Counted from the stretch's first letter, positions 26,639-38,478 are shown. The stretch is 64,000 nt of DNA from Haemophilus parainfluenzae (GCF_003252725.1 NZ_QEPO01000002.1:62001-126000); one strand, 5' to 3'. A program made the numbers and translations. Notes: generated by a model from the sequence alone, not told the origin.

Positions 26639-27499
26639 ATGACACAACTTAGTCTAAAAAAAATCTATTCGGGAAAAGTGCGTGATCTTTATGAGATCGA
26701 TGATAAACGAATGTTAATGGTAGCCAGTGACCGTTTGTCTGCATTTGATGTAATTTTAGATGATCCTATCCCACGCAAAGGTGAAATCCTGACTCAAATT
26801 TCCAATTTTTGGTTCAATAAGTTAGCGCATATTATGCCGAATCATTTTACAGACGATTCAGTTTATGATGTGTTACCAAAAGAAGAAGCTGATTTAGTGA
26901 AAGATCGTGCAGTGGTATGTAAGCGTTTGAAACCAATTAAAATTGAGTCTATCGTGCGTGGTTATTTAACAGGTAGCGGGCTAAAAGATTATAAGCAAAC
27001 GGGCACCATTTGTGGTTTGAAATTACCAGAAGGATTAGTTGAGGCAAGTAAATTACCAGAGCCGATTTTCACACCATCAAGTAAAGAAGAAGTGGGTAAT
27101 CACGATATCAATATTAGCTATGAAGAATGTGAAAAAGCTATTGGAGTAGAATTGGCGGCAAAAGTGAGAGAAAAAGCGATAGCGCTTTATACTGAGGCTG
27201 CCAAATATGCGCTGACTAAAGGTATTATTATTTGTGATACTAAATTTGAATTTGGTTTAGATGAAAATGGTACGCTCACTTTAATGGATGAGGTATTAAC
27301 ACCTGATTCTAGTCGTTTTTGGTCAGTTGATACTTATAAAGAAGGCACAAATCCGCCCTCATTTGATAAGCAATTTGTACGAGATTGGTTAGAGCAAAGT
27401 GGTTGGAATAAACAACCGCCAGCGCCTAAAGTACCAAAAGAAGTGATTGAAAAAACAGTTGCTAAATATCAAGAGGCGTTGGATTTATTAACAAAATAA
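26639..27499 (+). CDS. purC: Phosphoribosylaminoimidazole-succinocarboxamide synthase
   Basis: 286 aa from the ATG at 26639 (AAAGG ribosome binding site); an in-frame GTG three codons upstream is less likely. Joins CAIR and aspartate with ATP in purine synthesis. Visible are [11 protein letters not shown], the SAICAR signature RGYLTGSG and [14 protein letters not shown]. It is the longer type of SAICAR synthase, longer than the 237-aa E. coli protein. The PurR box upstream indicates repression by hypoxanthine/guanine. Confidence 0.95.
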   Translation: MTQLSLKKIYSGKVRDLYEIDDKRMLMVASDRLSAFDVILDDPIPRKGEILTQISNFWFNKLAHIMPNHFTDDSVYDVLPKEEADLVKDRAVVCKRLKPIKIESIVRGYLTGSGLKDYKQTGTICGLKLPEGLVEASKLPEPIFTPSSKEEVGNHDINISYEECEKAIGVELAAKVREKAIALYTEAAKYALTKGIIICDTKFEFGLDENGTLTLMDEVLTPDSSRFWSVDTYKEGTNPPSFDKQFVRDWLEQSGWNKQPPAPKVPKEVIEKTVAKYQEALDLLTK

Positions 27500-27510
27500 C
27501 ATTAACAAAC

Positions 27511-27544
27511 TCCCTGCTATGCTTTAGAATGGCAGGGATTTTTA
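27511..27544 (+). terminator. Terminator after purC
   Basis: TCCCTGC...GCAGGGA stem followed by TTTTT. Confidence 0.8.
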
Positions 27545-27571
27545 TGGATAAAATATTGTGAATAAAAGAGT

Positions 27572-28402
27572 ATGAAATCTGTTGCAATAGTTGGTTTAGG
27601 TTGGTTAGGCTTACCGCTGGCGCTGCACTTAAAAGAGCTTGGTTGGTGTGTAAAAGGATCAAAACAATCCCCTGAGGATGCTCAAAAATTGCATCAGCTA
27701 GGTATTGAAACTTATCCTTTTTCTCTTTCTGATGAAATGAAGCATTTACCAGACCATAATTGCACTCTTTTTAATGTAGATGCTCTCATTATCACCTTAC
27801 CACCTAGCCGTTTTTCTTCTCAACAGTATTGTCAACATCTTGCTTTTTTAGCTAATCAAGCAAAGAAACAAGGTGTACAGCACTTGATTTTTACCAGTTC
27901 AACTTCTGTTTTTCCTGATATTTCGGGGCAATTTGATGAAAGTTCTCCACTTTCAGCTGAAACAGAAATTGGAAAAACCCTGATAAAAGCTGAGAAGTGC
28001 TTGTTCCAATCAGGAATATCGCATTGCGATATTCTTCGACTTGCAGGATTAATTGGTAAACAACGCCATCCGGTTAAATTCTTAGCAGGAAAACGCAATT
28101 TAAAACAGGGTAATTCACCTGTTAATTTGGTGCATCTAGAGGATTGCATTCAAGCTATTAGCGCCTTACTCATGAATCCAAATGGATTGCGAACTTACCA
28201 TCTTTGCGCGCCAATTCATCCTACTCGAGCAGAATATTACACAAAAGCAGCGGTATTTTATGATTTATCCATACCACAATTCGATTGTAGTGATTCGGAT
28301 CTGAAACGAATCATTATGGCAGATAAAATTTGTCGAGATTTAGGCTTCGCTTATTGTTATCCAAATCCCGATGATATGTTAGAAAAGCGCAGTGATTTTT
28401 GA
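27572..28402 (+). CDS. NAD(P)-binding epimerase-like protein (YeeZ type)
   Basis: 276 aa of extended short-chain dehydrogenase/epimerase type. The N-terminal Rossmann motif is VAIVGLGWLGLPLA and a strand-loop LIFTSSTSVFPD follows where epimerases have TSS..VYG. E. coli YeeZ (274 aa) is the nearest relative I recognise. Its substrate is unknown. The start at 27572 has no strong Shine-Dalgarno (AAAAGAG lies close). The stop codon overlaps an uptake sequence (28402-28410). Confidence 0.8.
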   Translation: MKSVAIVGLGWLGLPLALHLKELGWCVKGSKQSPEDAQKLHQLGIETYPFSLSDEMKHLPDHNCTLFNVDALIITLPPSRFSSQQYCQHLAFLANQAKKQGVQHLIFTSSTSVFPDISGQFDESSPLSAETEIGKTLIKAEKCLFQSGISHCDILRLAGLIGKQRHPVKFLAGKRNLKQGNSPVNLVHLEDCIQAISALLMNPNGLRTYHLCAPIHPTRAEYYTKAAVFYDLSIPQFDCSDSDLKRIIMADKICRDLGFAYCYPNPDDMLEKRSDF

Positions 28403-28450
28403 CCGCACTTTTTAAAGACTCACTCACCATAACCACAATGAAGGAAATAA

Positions 28451-29788
<1,338 letters not shown>

Positions 29789-29805
29789 TTTTCTCTTTTA
29801 AATTG

Positions 29806-29838
29806 GAAAAAGTGCGGTAGATTTTGACCGCGCTTTTA
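29806..29838. terminator. Bidirectional uptake-sequence terminator between argG and cysA
   Basis: AAGTGCGGT (29810-29818) pairs with ACCGCGCTT (29827-29835) with one wobble pair and is flanked by A and T runs. Confidence 0.8.
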
Positions 29839-29843
29839 CTTTT

Positions 29844-30920
29844 CTAAATATTCATTTCTTGAAATAGATTTAATTTATCCGGCACGAGATAAACGTGATC
29901 ACCTATTTTATACTGCGCATTGAGATAGTTTTCTTTGGTAAGAATCACCTCAATCGGTTGTTCCGTTTGCGAACTTTCTACTTCAATTCTCACGATAAAA
30001 CCAATAGCATTAATATGACGAATTGTACCACTCGCTAAGGCATTATGAGATTCACGCGAAAGCGTCAGTTCGTAAGGGCGAATATAAGCCGTTGCAGATT
30101 GGTTATTGACTGCATGAGTCGCATTGCTATATGTTTGTAAATTATGAGCAAATTCACCAATGACTAAATTGCCTTGATCAATGTGTCCGTGGAACACATT
30201 AACATCCCCCACAAATTGCGTGACGAAAGGGGTTTGTGGTGCATGATAGATTTGGCTAGGCTCATCAATTTGCTCCACTTGACCTTTATTCATCACCACA
30301 ATGCGATCAGACATATCTAATGCTTCATCTTGATCATGGGTAACGAAAATACTGGTCACATTGAGTTCATGTTGCAATTCTCGCAGCCAACGGCGTAATT
30401 CTTTACGAACTTGGGCATCCAATGCACCAAAGGGTTCATCAAGTAGTAAGACTTTCGGTTGAACAGCAAGGGAGCGAGCCAAGGCTATACGTTGTTTTTG
30501 TCCACCAGAAAGTTGATTAGGGTAGCGATCGGCTAGCCATTCAAGTTTTACTAGCTTTAAAAGTGCGGTGACTTTTTCACGAATTTCTTCTGCAGAGGGA
30601 CGTTCTCTACGAGTTTTCACTGTTAAGCCAAAAGCGACATTGTCAAAGACGGTCATATTTTGAAATAGTGCATAATGCTGAAACACAAAGCCAACACCTC
30701 GTTCAGCAGCAGAAAGTTGAGTCACCTCTTTTTCACCAAACCAAATGTGTCCATTATCAGCAAATTCTAATCCGGCAATGATCCGTAATAGCGTTGTTTT
30801 TCCACAACCACTTGGTCCAAGCAAGGCGGTTAGCTGATTTTCCGGAAAGCTGAGATTGATATCTTTCAACGCATGAAACTGTCCAAAGTGTTTGTTTAGT
30901 TGCTGGATTTTGATTGTCAT
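29844..30920 (-). CDS. cysA: Sulfate/thiosulfate ABC transporter ATP-binding protein
   Basis: 358 aa from the ATG at 30920 (AGGAAC ribosome binding site). An upstream in-frame ATG would extend into cysW. Walker A is GPSGCGKTT, signature [15 protein letters not shown] and Walker [13 protein letters not shown], followed by a C-terminal TOBE-like regulatory region. Energises sulfate import with CysT/CysW. An uptake sequence lies within the gene around 30560. Last gene of cysTWA. Confidence 0.95.
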   Translation of the reverse strand: MTIKIQQLNKHFGQFHALKDINLSFPENQLTALLGPSGCGKTTLLRIIAGLEFADNGHIWFGEKEVTQLSAAERGVGFVFQHYALFQNMTVFDNVAFGLTVKTRRERPSAEEIREKVTALLKLVKLEWLADRYPNQLSGGQKQRIALARSLAVQPKVLLLDEPFGALDAQVRKELRRWLRELQHELNVTSIFVTHDQDEALDMSDRIVVMNKGQVEQIDEPSQIYHAPQTPFVTQFVGDVNVFHGHIDQGNLVIGEFAHNLQTYSNATHAVNNQSATAYIRPYELTLSRESHNALASGTIRHINAIGFIVRIEVESSQTEQPIEVILTKENYLNAQYKIGDHVYLVPDKLNLFQEMNI

Positions 30921-30940
30921 GTATTGTGTTCCTGTTGTTA

Positions 30941-31753
30941 TTATTGGATTTTTTTCTTTTCCACATATCTCACTACGTTTTGCAATCCCAGTGTTCCCAC
31001 TGCGATTAATGCCAATAAACTGGCGCAAGCAAATGCGGCAATAAATTGATATTCGTTGTAACTGATTTCTACATAAAGCGGGATTGTATTAGTCAAACCG
31101 CGAATATGCCCAGATACAACACTGACAGCACCGAATTCACCCATTGCACGAGCGTTACTTAAAATCACCCCATAAATTAATGCCCATTTTATTTTTGGTA
31201 GCGTTACGTGCCAGAAAAGTTGCCAAGTGGATGCACCTAAGATTAACGCAGCTTGTTCCTCACTTGTGCCTTGGGCTGACATGGTTGGAATTAATGATTT
31301 TGCAATAAGTGGAAAGGTGACGAATAAGGTCACGATAACAATGCTTGGTGTTGCAAACATAAAACGAATATGGTGTTCAGCAAGCCATGCGCCCCAAAGT
31401 CCATCTAACCCAAACAACAGTAAGAACATTAATCCTACAACCACTGGTGAAATGGAAAAGGGGAGGTCGAGTAGTGCGGTTAATAAGCTTTTCCCCTTAA
31501 AGTCAAAATAAGCAATAGCCCAAGCCATAATCACACCGATAAAAATGTTAATAGGTAATACAATTAAAGAGACTTTGATCGTAAGCCAAATAGCCGCTAA
31601 GGCTTCCGGTTCTTTTAATGCAGCGAAAAATAGACCAATTCCTTGTTCAAGGGCTGAATAGAATACGGTAAATAATGGGAGCAATAAGATGATCGTAAAA
31701 AAACTGAGTGCGGTCAGAATTAAGATCCATTTTTGCCACGATTGGGTTTTCAT
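30941..31753 (-). CDS. cysW: Sulfate ABC transporter permease CysW
   Basis: 270 aa with about six membrane helices. The cytoplasmic EAA-type loop ([31 protein letters not shown]) contacts the ATPase. Lies 9 bp after cysT and 20 bp before cysA. Confidence 0.93.
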   Translation of the reverse strand: MKTQSWQKWILILTALSFFTIILLLPLFTVFYSALEQGIGLFFAALKEPEALAAIWLTIKVSLIVLPINIFIGVIMAWAIAYFDFKGKSLLTALLDLPFSISPVVVGLMFLLLFGLDGLWGAWLAEHHIRFMFATPSIVIVTLFVTFPLIAKSLIPTMSAQGTSEEQAALILGASTWQLFWHVTLPKIKWALIYGVILSNARAMGEFGAVSVVSGHIRGLTNTIPLYVEISYNEYQFIAAFACASLLALIAVGTLGLQNVVRYVEKKKIQ

Positions 31754-31762
31754 AAATACCTC

Positions 31763-32584
31763 TTATCGAATTGGACTAATGCGTTTGGCAACAGACCATT
31801 GCGCTAAGTTAATGAATAAAATCAACAGAAATGAAATGGCAAGCATTAATAATGCAACCACAGATGCGCCTTGCACGTCATACAAATCAAGTTTTGACAT
31901 AATAATCAATGGTGCAATTTCTGAGACGAGTGGCACATTACCCGCAATAAAAATGACTGAGCCATATTCACCAAGCGATCGTGCAAATCCCATACCTGCA
32001 CCGCCTATTAATGCTGGCAATACCGCTGGGATAATGACTTTTCGCAATGTTGTTAATCTGGATGCACCTAAAATTTGAGCCGCTTCTTCATAGCTAGGAT
32101 CGAGATTTGCTAATACGGGTTGGATCGCTCGAACGGTAAAAGGCAAGCTGACAAAAATCAGCGCAATCGCAATACCACTTGGAGTATAAGCGAGTTGAAT
32201 CTCTAAATGGCTTAGCCATTGCCCAATCAGTCCAGTCGGAGCATAAAGCGAGGCAAGTGCGATACCGGCAACGGCAGTGGGTAAAGCAAAAGGTAAATCT
32301 ACCAACGCATTGACGAGATTCTTACCTGGAAAGTCATAACGCACTAAAACCCATGCCAATAAAAAGCCAAAAACGATATTAATTAACGTCGCGATTGCTG
32401 CCATTTCAAAGGATAGCGTTAAGGATGAGATCACTCGTTCACTCGTGATGATTTGAACGATATCAGCCCATTTTAACTGCCAGGCAGTGAGCACAAGTAA
32501 TGTTAATGGCAACAATACCATTGAGCCGAGCCAGGCTAATGTAATTAACATACTTCGTTTAAATCCTGGTAATACGGTTTTCAT
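31763..32584 (-). CDS. cysT: Sulfate ABC transporter permease CysT (CysU)
   Basis: 273 aa with six predicted helices and an EAA loop (YEEAAQILGASRLTTLRKVIIPAVLPALIGG). The partner permease of CysW. First gene of the minus-strand operon, divergent from the sulfate-binding lipoprotein gene across 257 bp. Confidence 0.93.
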   Translation of the reverse strand: MKTVLPGFKRSMLITLAWLGSMVLLPLTLLVLTAWQLKWADIVQIITSERVISSLTLSFEMAAIATLINIVFGFLLAWVLVRYDFPGKNLVNALVDLPFALPTAVAGIALASLYAPTGLIGQWLSHLEIQLAYTPSGIAIALIFVSLPFTVRAIQPVLANLDPSYEEAAQILGASRLTTLRKVIIPAVLPALIGGAGMGFARSLGEYGSVIFIAGNVPLVSEIAPLIIMSKLDLYDVQGASVVALLMLAISFLLILFINLAQWSVAKRISPIR

Positions 32585-32841
32585 TATCCCACCTTCACAA
32601 CAGATAAATACCTAAACTTTGTAAGCGTTTTGAAATGTTCAAAAAAATAACCGCTCTTTTCCATAATGGCAAAGAACGGAAATTTATTTAATATTCCAAA
32701 GAGAAATAAGAAAACGTTTGGTTTTATGTTTTATATTTCATTTTGTTCTATAAAATGCTTTTTCGTTATTTTTTGTACTTAACATTTTGCGATATAAATT
32801 TAGCCACACGAAATTGAGGGTAATAACGGAGGAGAGTAAAA
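32585..32841. promoter_or_regulatory. Divergent regulatory region between cysTWA and the cys assimilation operon
   Basis: 257 bp, AT-rich. It should hold two back-to-back promoters and a CysB-type activator site. TTATTTAATATTCC (around 32682-32695) is a possible CysB half-site but the motif is too loose to assert. An imperfect inverted repeat (CCGCTCTT / AAGAACGG, 32651-32679) is also present. Confidence 0.5.
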
Positions 32842-33849
32842 ATGAAAAAAATCGCTTTATTTTCAGTGCTTTCTTTCGGCTTGGCAGCTTGTTTATGGCA
32901 TACCAGTACGGAACAAAAAACGGTGCTACTGAATGTGTCCTATGACGTGATTCGTGATTTCTATAAGGAATATAACATCGCGTTTCAACGTGAATTTCCC
33001 TCAGATGTGATGATTTCACAATCGCATGGTGGCGCCAGTAAACAGGTGCTCGGCGTGTTAAATGGCTTGCCTGCAGATGTGGTGACATTGACACAAAGTA
33101 ATGATATCGAAGCTTTAGTCAAAAAAGGCTTAGTAAATGCTGATTGGCAGCAGGTATTACCGAATGGTGCCGTTCCTTTTGGTTCAGTGATGGTTCTTTT
33201 AGTCAAAAAGGGCAATCCAAAACATATCCAAGATTGGTCGGATTTGGTACGGGATGATGTGAAAGTGGTGTTTGCTAATCCTAAAACCTCCGCGAACGGG
33301 CGCTTTGCTTATTTATCTGCCTTAGCTTATGCCGAACAACATAGTCAGCAACCACAGGATTTTATGCGGCGTTTACTTAAAAATGTACCTGTTTTAGAGG
33401 CAGGGGCGCGTAGTGCCAGTATTTCCTTCACCCAACGGAATATCGGTGATGTATTGATTGCTCCGGAAAATGAAGCCGCACTTGCGGCTAAAACGTTAGG
33501 TGAAAATAGTTTTGAAGTGGTATATCCCAGCATTACCGCATACACACCAATTTATGTAGCGGAAGTGAATAAAAATACCCAGGCAGATGGTTTGCATCAA
33601 CTTTCCCATGATTATTTGAGCTATTTATGGTCAACCCCAGCACAAGAACTTGCCGCAAAAAATTATTTTCGGCCGACAGATAAAAAAATTATTGCTAAAA
33701 CGACCGCAGTTTTTCCAGAAGTGAATCAATTTGATGTGAACCAACGTTTTGGTTCGTGGGATGCGATTAATACTCAACATTTTGTCGATAACGGCTTATT
33801 TGATCGTCTATATATCAGTGCACAACGTGCTGATAAAGTGAATAAATAG
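32842..33849 (+). CDS. Sulfate-binding lipoprotein (Sbp/CysP family)
   Basis: 335 aa with GGAGGAGAG before the ATG. A lipobox FGLAAC gives lipidated C17, unlike the soluble Sbp/CysP of E. coli. The family pattern is clear: [25 protein letters not shown] (sulfate contacts), [39 protein letters not shown] and KNYFRPTD. It delivers sulfate to CysTWA. Length matches Sbp/CysP (329-338 aa). First gene of the rightward cys operon. Confidence 0.92.
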   Translation: MKKIALFSVLSFGLAACLWHTSTEQKTVLLNVSYDVIRDFYKEYNIAFQREFPSDVMISQSHGGASKQVLGVLNGLPADVVTLTQSNDIEALVKKGLVNADWQQVLPNGAVPFGSVMVLLVKKGNPKHIQDWSDLVRDDVKVVFANPKTSANGRFAYLSALAYAEQHSQQPQDFMRRLLKNVPVLEAGARSASISFTQRNIGDVLIAPENEAALAAKTLGENSFEVVYPSITAYTPIYVAEVNKNTQADGLHQLSHDYLSYLWSTPAQELAAKNYFRPTDKKIIAKTTAVFPEVNQFDVNQRFGSWDAINTQHFVDNGLFDRLYISAQRADKVNK

Positions 33850-33860
33850 GAGTGATACCC

Positions 33861-35279
33861 ATGAATTATTTTCCACTTTTTGCTGATTTAACCGGTCGCC
33901 CGGTACTTGTTGTCGGCGGTGGTTCTGTGGCTGCTCGTAAGGTCGGGTTGTTGCTCAAAGCGAATGCGCAAGTCCGTATTGTTGCTCGCCAATTAAATGA
34001 GGAATTAAGCGAACTTGAACGTCAAAATAAAGTGCTATGGATTGCCAAAGAATTTAATGCCGAACAAATGAGAACGGTGATGTTAGTGATCGCGGCAACA
34101 AATGATGAGGTATTAAATCACCGTATTTTCCATTTAGCCGAAAGCCAACATAAATTAGTCAATGTGGTGGATGATCAACCTCATTGTAGCTTTATCTTCC
34201 CTTCTATTATTGATCGTAATCCGATCCAAATCGCGATTTCGAGTGGTGGAAAGGCGCCGGTATTAGCCCGTTTATTACGTGAGAAACTGGAGGCATTATT
34301 GCCACAACATTTAGGCAAAATCGCTGAGATTTCTGGTAAATGGCGTGATCAAGTAAAAGCAAAATTGGCATCGGTCACCGAACGTCGCCGTTTTTGGGAA
34401 AAAATGTTTAGTGGACGTTTTGTCAATCTCATAAAAAATCAACAGGAAGCGCAAGCTGAACAAGAATTAGCTGAACAGCTAGAAAATAACTATCAAGGTG
34501 GTTTTGTCTCTTTAGTCGGTGCCGGTCCTGGAGATGCTGGCTTACTAACTCTTAACGGTTTACAGGAAATTCAACAAGCTGATGTGGTGCTTTACGATGC
34601 CTTGGTTTCTGATGAGATTCTTTCTTTGATTCGCCGTGATGCAGAACGTATTTTTGTGGGGAAACGTGCCAATGGTCGTTCTGTCGCACAAGATGAAACC
34701 AACCAATTGTTATTAACCCTTGCCCAACAAGGCAAGAGAGTAGTGCGCTTAAAAGGCGGCGATCCTTTCGTTTTTGGACGCGGTGGCGAAGAATTAGAAG
34801 TATTAGCTCAACATCAAATTCCATTTTCGGTTGTACCCGGTATTACAGCGGGTATTGGCGCAACAGCCTATGCCGGCATTCCATTAACTCACCGTGATTA
34901 TGCACAAAGTGCTATTTTTGTGACCGGCCATCGTAAAGCCGATGCCTCTGATATTGAATGGCAAACCTTAGCAAGAAGTCATCAAACCTTAGTTATTTAT
35001 ATGGGGACGTTAAAAGCGCAAGTCATTGCTGAACGTTTACAACAATATGGTCGCGATGCGAATACGCCTGTTGCGATTATTAGTCAAGGCACTCAACTTA
35101 CTCAAAAAACAGCGATTGGCACACTTGCAAATTTAGCTGAATTAGCGGAAAAAGCAGAGACCCCCGCCTTAATTGTGGTGGGAGAAGTGGTGAAATTACA
35201 CGAACAATTAGCGTGGTTTGGCGAAGAAAAACAACCGCACTTTACCTTAGAAAGTTTAACCATCAGTCAAGTGGCGTAA
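33861..35279 (+). CDS. cysG: Siroheme synthase (multifunctional)
   Basis: 472 aa from the ATG at 33861 with AGGAG 8 bp before it; an in-frame GTG at 33852 lies inside that ribosome binding site. The N-terminal half (about 1-205) is the precorrin-2 dehydrogenase/sirohydrochlorin ferrochelatase: [14 protein letters not shown] and [17 protein letters not shown]. The C-terminal half begins at [20 protein letters not shown] and is the uroporphyrinogen III methyltransferase, with [18 protein letters not shown]. It makes siroheme for CysI. 11 bp after the binding-protein gene. Confidence 0.96.
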   Translation: MNYFPLFADLTGRPVLVVGGGSVAARKVGLLLKANAQVRIVARQLNEELSELERQNKVLWIAKEFNAEQMRTVMLVIAATNDEVLNHRIFHLAESQHKLVNVVDDQPHCSFIFPSIIDRNPIQIAISSGGKAPVLARLLREKLEALLPQHLGKIAEISGKWRDQVKAKLASVTERRRFWEKMFSGRFVNLIKNQQEAQAEQELAEQLENNYQGGFVSLVGAGPGDAGLLTLNGLQEIQQADVVLYDALVSDEILSLIRRDAERIFVGKRANGRSVAQDETNQLLLTLAQQGKRVVRLKGGDPFVFGRGGEELEVLAQHQIPFSVVPGITAGIGATAYAGIPLTHRDYAQSAIFVTGHRKADASDIEWQTLARSHQTLVIYMGTLKAQVIAERLQQYGRDANTPVAIISQGTQLTQKTAIGTLANLAELAEKAETPALIVVGEVVKLHEQLAWFGEEKQPHFTLESLTISQVA

Positions 35280-35286
35280 GGAGTGG

Positions 35287-36024
35287 ATGATGAGTTTATT
35301 TAAACCGACTTTTTGGCAAATTCCACTTGTTAGCCTTGATGTACAAGATCGTTTAGCAGAAAAAACAGCCACATTGAAGCAACGTTTACATCAAATAGCT
35401 GATAACCATCATGATGCACGCTTTGCCAGCAGTCTAGCTGTAGAAGATATGGTCATTACCGATGTCATTGCGCGTGAAAACTTAGATATTGGTATTTTTA
35501 CTTTAGATACCGGTTTACTTCATCAAGATACGTTAAATTTATTAGATAACCTTGAGAAAGTCTATCCACATCTTCAAATAGAACGCTTTCAGCCGATTGC
35601 TGATGAAGTGACTCGCTACGAGGAAGAAAAAGGGAAATTTGCTTTTTATGAAAGCGTGGAATTACGTCGCGAGTGTTGCCATATCCGTAAAATCGAACCG
35701 TTAAATCGCGCGATTCAAGGCGCAGATGCGTGGCTGACCGGACAGCGTCGAGAACAATCGGCCACACGTACTGCGCTCCCTTTTGCTGAGCAAGATCAGT
35801 CTCGTGGTATTGATAAATACAATCCTATTTTTGATTGGTCAGAAACAGATGTGTGGGCTTATATCTTAGCGAACAATGTGCCTTATAACGACCTTTACCA
35901 TCAAGGTTTTCCAAGTATTGGCTGTGAACCTTGTACCCGCCAAGTTAAACAGGGCGAAGATATTCGCGCTGGTCGCTGGTGGTGGGAGAGTAAAGATAGT
36001 AAGGAATGTGGATTACATAAGTAG
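35287..36024 (+). CDS. cysH: Adenylylsulfate (APS) reductase, iron-sulfur type
   Basis: 245 aa. Reduces adenylylsulfate to sulfite using thioredoxin-type reductants. The SSLAVEDMV region is the nucleotide loop and the C-terminal nucleophile is C241 in KECGLH. C130-C131 (ECCHIRK) and C213/C216 (GCEPCTR) are the four ligands of the [4Fe-4S] cluster that marks APS reductases and is absent from E. coli PAPS reductase. No cysC is nearby. The specificity call therefore follows from the cysteine motif and context. A second in-frame ATG is at 35290. Confidence 0.9.
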   Translation: MMSLFKPTFWQIPLVSLDVQDRLAEKTATLKQRLHQIADNHHDARFASSLAVEDMVITDVIARENLDIGIFTLDTGLLHQDTLNLLDNLEKVYPHLQIERFQPIADEVTRYEEEKGKFAFYESVELRRECCHIRKIEPLNRAIQGADAWLTGQRREQSATRTALPFAEQDQSRGIDKYNPIFDWSETDVWAYILANNVPYNDLYHQGFPSIGCEPCTRQVKQGEDIRAGRWWWESKDSKECGLHK

Positions 36025-36044
36025 AAAAATATAGGAAGCAAAAC

Positions 36045-36968
36045 ATGACAAAAACTGAACTCAATAACCAACATCTAGACTGGCTCGAGGCTGAGTCGAT
36101 TCATATTATTCGTGAAGTCGTTGCGGAATGTGAAAACCCGGCGTTGCTTTTTTCCGGTGGGAAGGATTCGGTGGTATTGCTGGCATTAGCCCGTAAAGCA
36201 TTCCAGTTAGGTGATCGTCCGGTACATTTACCGTTTCCCTTGGTACATATTGATACCGGACATAACTATCCAGAAGTGATCCAATTTCGAGATGAACAAG
36301 TGGCAAAACTTAACGCACGCTTAGTCGTTGGGCATGTGGAAGATTCCATTGCCAAAGGCACGGTGGTATTACGCAAAGAAACGGATTCGCGTAATGCGGC
36401 ACAGGCGGTCACTTTATTAGAAACCATTGCAGAGAATGGATTTGATGCTTTGATGGGCGGTGCACGCCGTGATGAGGAAAAAGCTCGTGCTAAAGAACGA
36501 ATTTTCTCGTTCCGTGATGAGTTCGGCCAATGGGATCCTAAGGCACAACGTCCAGAATTATGGTCTCTATACAATGCTAAATTGCATAAAGGCGAAAATA
36601 TGCGAGTGTTTCCGATTTCCAACTGGACGGAATTAGACATTTGGCAATATATCGCTCGTGAGAATTTGGAATTGCCTCCGATCTATTACAGCCATAAACG
36701 CGAAGTTGTACGTCGAAAAGGTTTATTAGTGCCAGTGACACCATTAACCCCTAAATTGCCGAATGAAGTCAGCGAAGTATTGGATGTTCGTTTCCGTACT
36801 GTGGGTGATATTAGCTGTACTTGTCCGGTAGCGAGCACTGCATCAACACCATTAGAAATCATTGAAGAAACCGCTATTGCTGACATTTCCGAACGCAGTG
36901 CCACTCGTCTAGACGACCAAGCCAGCGAAGCCGCCATGGAGAAACGGAAAAAAGAAGGGTATTTTTAG
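36045..36968 (+). CDS. cysD: Sulfate adenylyltransferase subunit 2
   Basis: 307 aa, the N-type ATP pyrophosphatase half of ATP sulfurylase, making APS from sulfate and ATP. PP-loop LLFSGGKDSVVLL and GGARRDEEKARAKER are visible. Length is close to E. coli CysD (302 aa). It is separated from its partner cysN by a 226-bp structured repeat element. Confidence 0.96.
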   Translation: MTKTELNNQHLDWLEAESIHIIREVVAECENPALLFSGGKDSVVLLALARKAFQLGDRPVHLPFPLVHIDTGHNYPEVIQFRDEQVAKLNARLVVGHVEDSIAKGTVVLRKETDSRNAAQAVTLLETIAENGFDALMGGARRDEEKARAKERIFSFRDEFGQWDPKAQRPELWSLYNAKLHKGENMRVFPISNWTELDIWQYIARENLELPPIYYSHKREVVRRKGLLVPVTPLTPKLPNEVSEVLDVRFRTVGDISCTCPVASTASTPLEIIEETAIADISERSATRLDDQASEAAMEKRKKEGYF

Positions 36969-36974
36969 TATTTC

Positions 36975-37130
36975 TACTTTCTTGCTTGTGCAAGAAAGTA
37001 GCAAAGAACACACTCCAATTAAATCGCTCCTCTTCACTTTGTTTCAATTTTCTTAACGAAAAATTTGTAAACTCGCTACGCTCAAACAGTACAAATTTTT
37101 CTAAAAATTGAAAGTCGTTCAGGCGATTTA
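36975..37130. repeat. Structured intergenic repeat element between cysD and cysN
   Basis: A 156-bp element of nested inverted repeats. A perfect 11-bp hairpin TACTTTCTTGC / GCAAGAAAGTA lies at 36975-37000. Then an outer stem TAAATCGC (37020-37027) / GCGATTTA (37123-37130), a middle stem TTTCAATTTT (37042-37051) / AAAATTGAAA (37104-37113) and an inner 12-bp stem GAAAAATTTGTA (37058-37069) / TACAAATTTTTC (37090-37101). Its minus-strand translation contains SVFFATFLHKQE, a string I recall from spurious ORFs over dispersed intergenic repeats in gammaproteobacteria. Confidence 0.75.
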
Positions 37131-37194
37131 TATGGGGCATTATTCAAAGATAATGAAATACAAAAGAATAATTAACAGAATATAAGGAAGAAAT

Positions 37195-38478
37195 ATGACA
37201 CAACATTCAACTCCACTTCGTTTTATTACTGCCGGTAGTGTAGATGACGGGAAAAGTACCTTAATCGGCCGTTTACTTTACGATAGCAAAGCGTTATTGA
37301 CCGACCAAATCAAAACCCTTAACGCAGGAAAAGAGAAAGGTAATAAAGAAGCCATTGATTTTTCTATTTTGACAGATGGTTTGGAAGCAGAACGTGAGCA
37401 GGGCATTACCATTGATGTAGCGTATCGCTATTTCTCTACGGCAAAACGTAAATTCATCATTGCCGACACCCCAGGACATGAGCAATACACACGTAACATG
37501 GTGACAGGGGCAAGCACGGCATCTGCTGCAATCGTCTTAATCGATGCTTCTCAGCTGAATTTTAATGAGAAACCGTTACAACTCTTACCACAAACTAAAC
37601 GCCATTCAGCGATTTTACGTCAATTAAATTGTCCACACATTTTAGTGGCGGTGAACAAAATGGATTTATTGGATTACAGCGAAGAAAAATTCAATGCCAT
37701 AGTAGAGGCGTATCGTCAATTGGCGGCACAACTTGGATTAAAAGATGTGCATTTTGTGCCGGTATCTGCATTGCTTGGCGATAACCTAGTATATGCAAGT
37801 GAAAGCACCTCTTGGTATCAAGGCGAACCTTTACTCACCATTTTAGAAAATTTACCGAGTGTGGATGAGGTGGGTCATTCCAATGCTGATCTCTATTTTC
37901 CGGTGCAATTAGTGGTGCGTCAGGATGCGGATAAAGCCGATGATTTCCGCGGTTATCAAGGGCGAATTGAGCGCGGTTCCGTGCAACTGGGACAGGCTAT
38001 TCGAATTGAACCGAATGGATTAACCGCTAAAGTGACCGAGATTATTACACCAAAAGGTGAAGTGACACAGGCAGTGGCCGGGGAAGTGATTACCTTACGT
38101 TTAGATCGCGATATTGATATTTCCCGTGGTGATTTATTTGTAGATGAAAGTTCACCACTTACACCACAAAAGCAACTTGAAGCCACAATTTGTTGGTTTG
38201 ATGAACGCCCACTAAATACTGCCCGTAAATATTTACTTAAACACGGTACGCAAACCGTATTTGCCAAAATCAGTGAAATTGAAAGCGTGTTAAACGTTCA
38301 TACACTCAAACAAGAAAATGGTGCTACAGCCTTAAAGATGAATGATATTGCTCTAGTGCATTTAAGTTTACAGAAACCGATTGTTGCCACAACTTATGAA
38401 GAAAATATCGCTGGTGGTGCCTTTATTTTAGTTGATGAAGCAACTTATAACACAGTAGCAGCCGGTATGATTCTCTAA
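37195..38478 (+). CDS. cysN: Sulfate adenylyltransferase subunit 1 (GTPase)
   Basis: 427 aa, the regulatory GTPase of ATP sulfurylase. G1 GSVDDGKST, G3 DTPGHEQY and G4 NKMD are visible, followed by EF-Tu-like domains. It is shorter than E. coli CysN (475 aa) and carries no APS kinase (CysC) fusion. AAGGAAG precedes the ATG. Confidence 0.95.
   Translation: MTQHSTPLRFITAGSVDDGKSTLIGRLLYDSKALLTDQIKTLNAGKEKGNKEAIDFSILTDGLEAEREQGITIDVAYRYFSTAKRKFIIADTPGHEQYTRNMVTGASTASAAIVLIDASQLNFNEKPLQLLPQTKRHSAILRQLNCPHILVAVNKMDLLDYSEEKFNAIVEAYRQLAAQLGLKDVHFVPVSALLGDNLVYASESTSWYQGEPLLTILENLPSVDEVGHSNADLYFPVQLVVRQDADKADDFRGYQGRIERGSVQLGQAIRIEPNGLTAKVTEIITPKGEVTQAVAGEVITLRLDRDIDISRGDLFVDESSPLTPQKQLEATICWFDERPLNTARKYLLKHGTQTVFAKISEIESVLNVHTLKQENGATALKMNDIALVHLSLQKPIVATTYEENIAGGAFILVDEATYNTVAAGMIL

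Noticed and set aside
32700-32730. AAAACGTTTGG as a third PurR/LacI-type box upstream of the sulfate-binding gene
   Set aside because: Only the central AAACGTTT is palindromic; the flanks do not match the operator.
36874-37140. 88-aa minus-strand ORF with SVFFATFLHKQE
   Set aside because: It overlaps the end of cysD and the intergenic fold-back repeat, and it has no signals of translation. The string is produced by the repeat.
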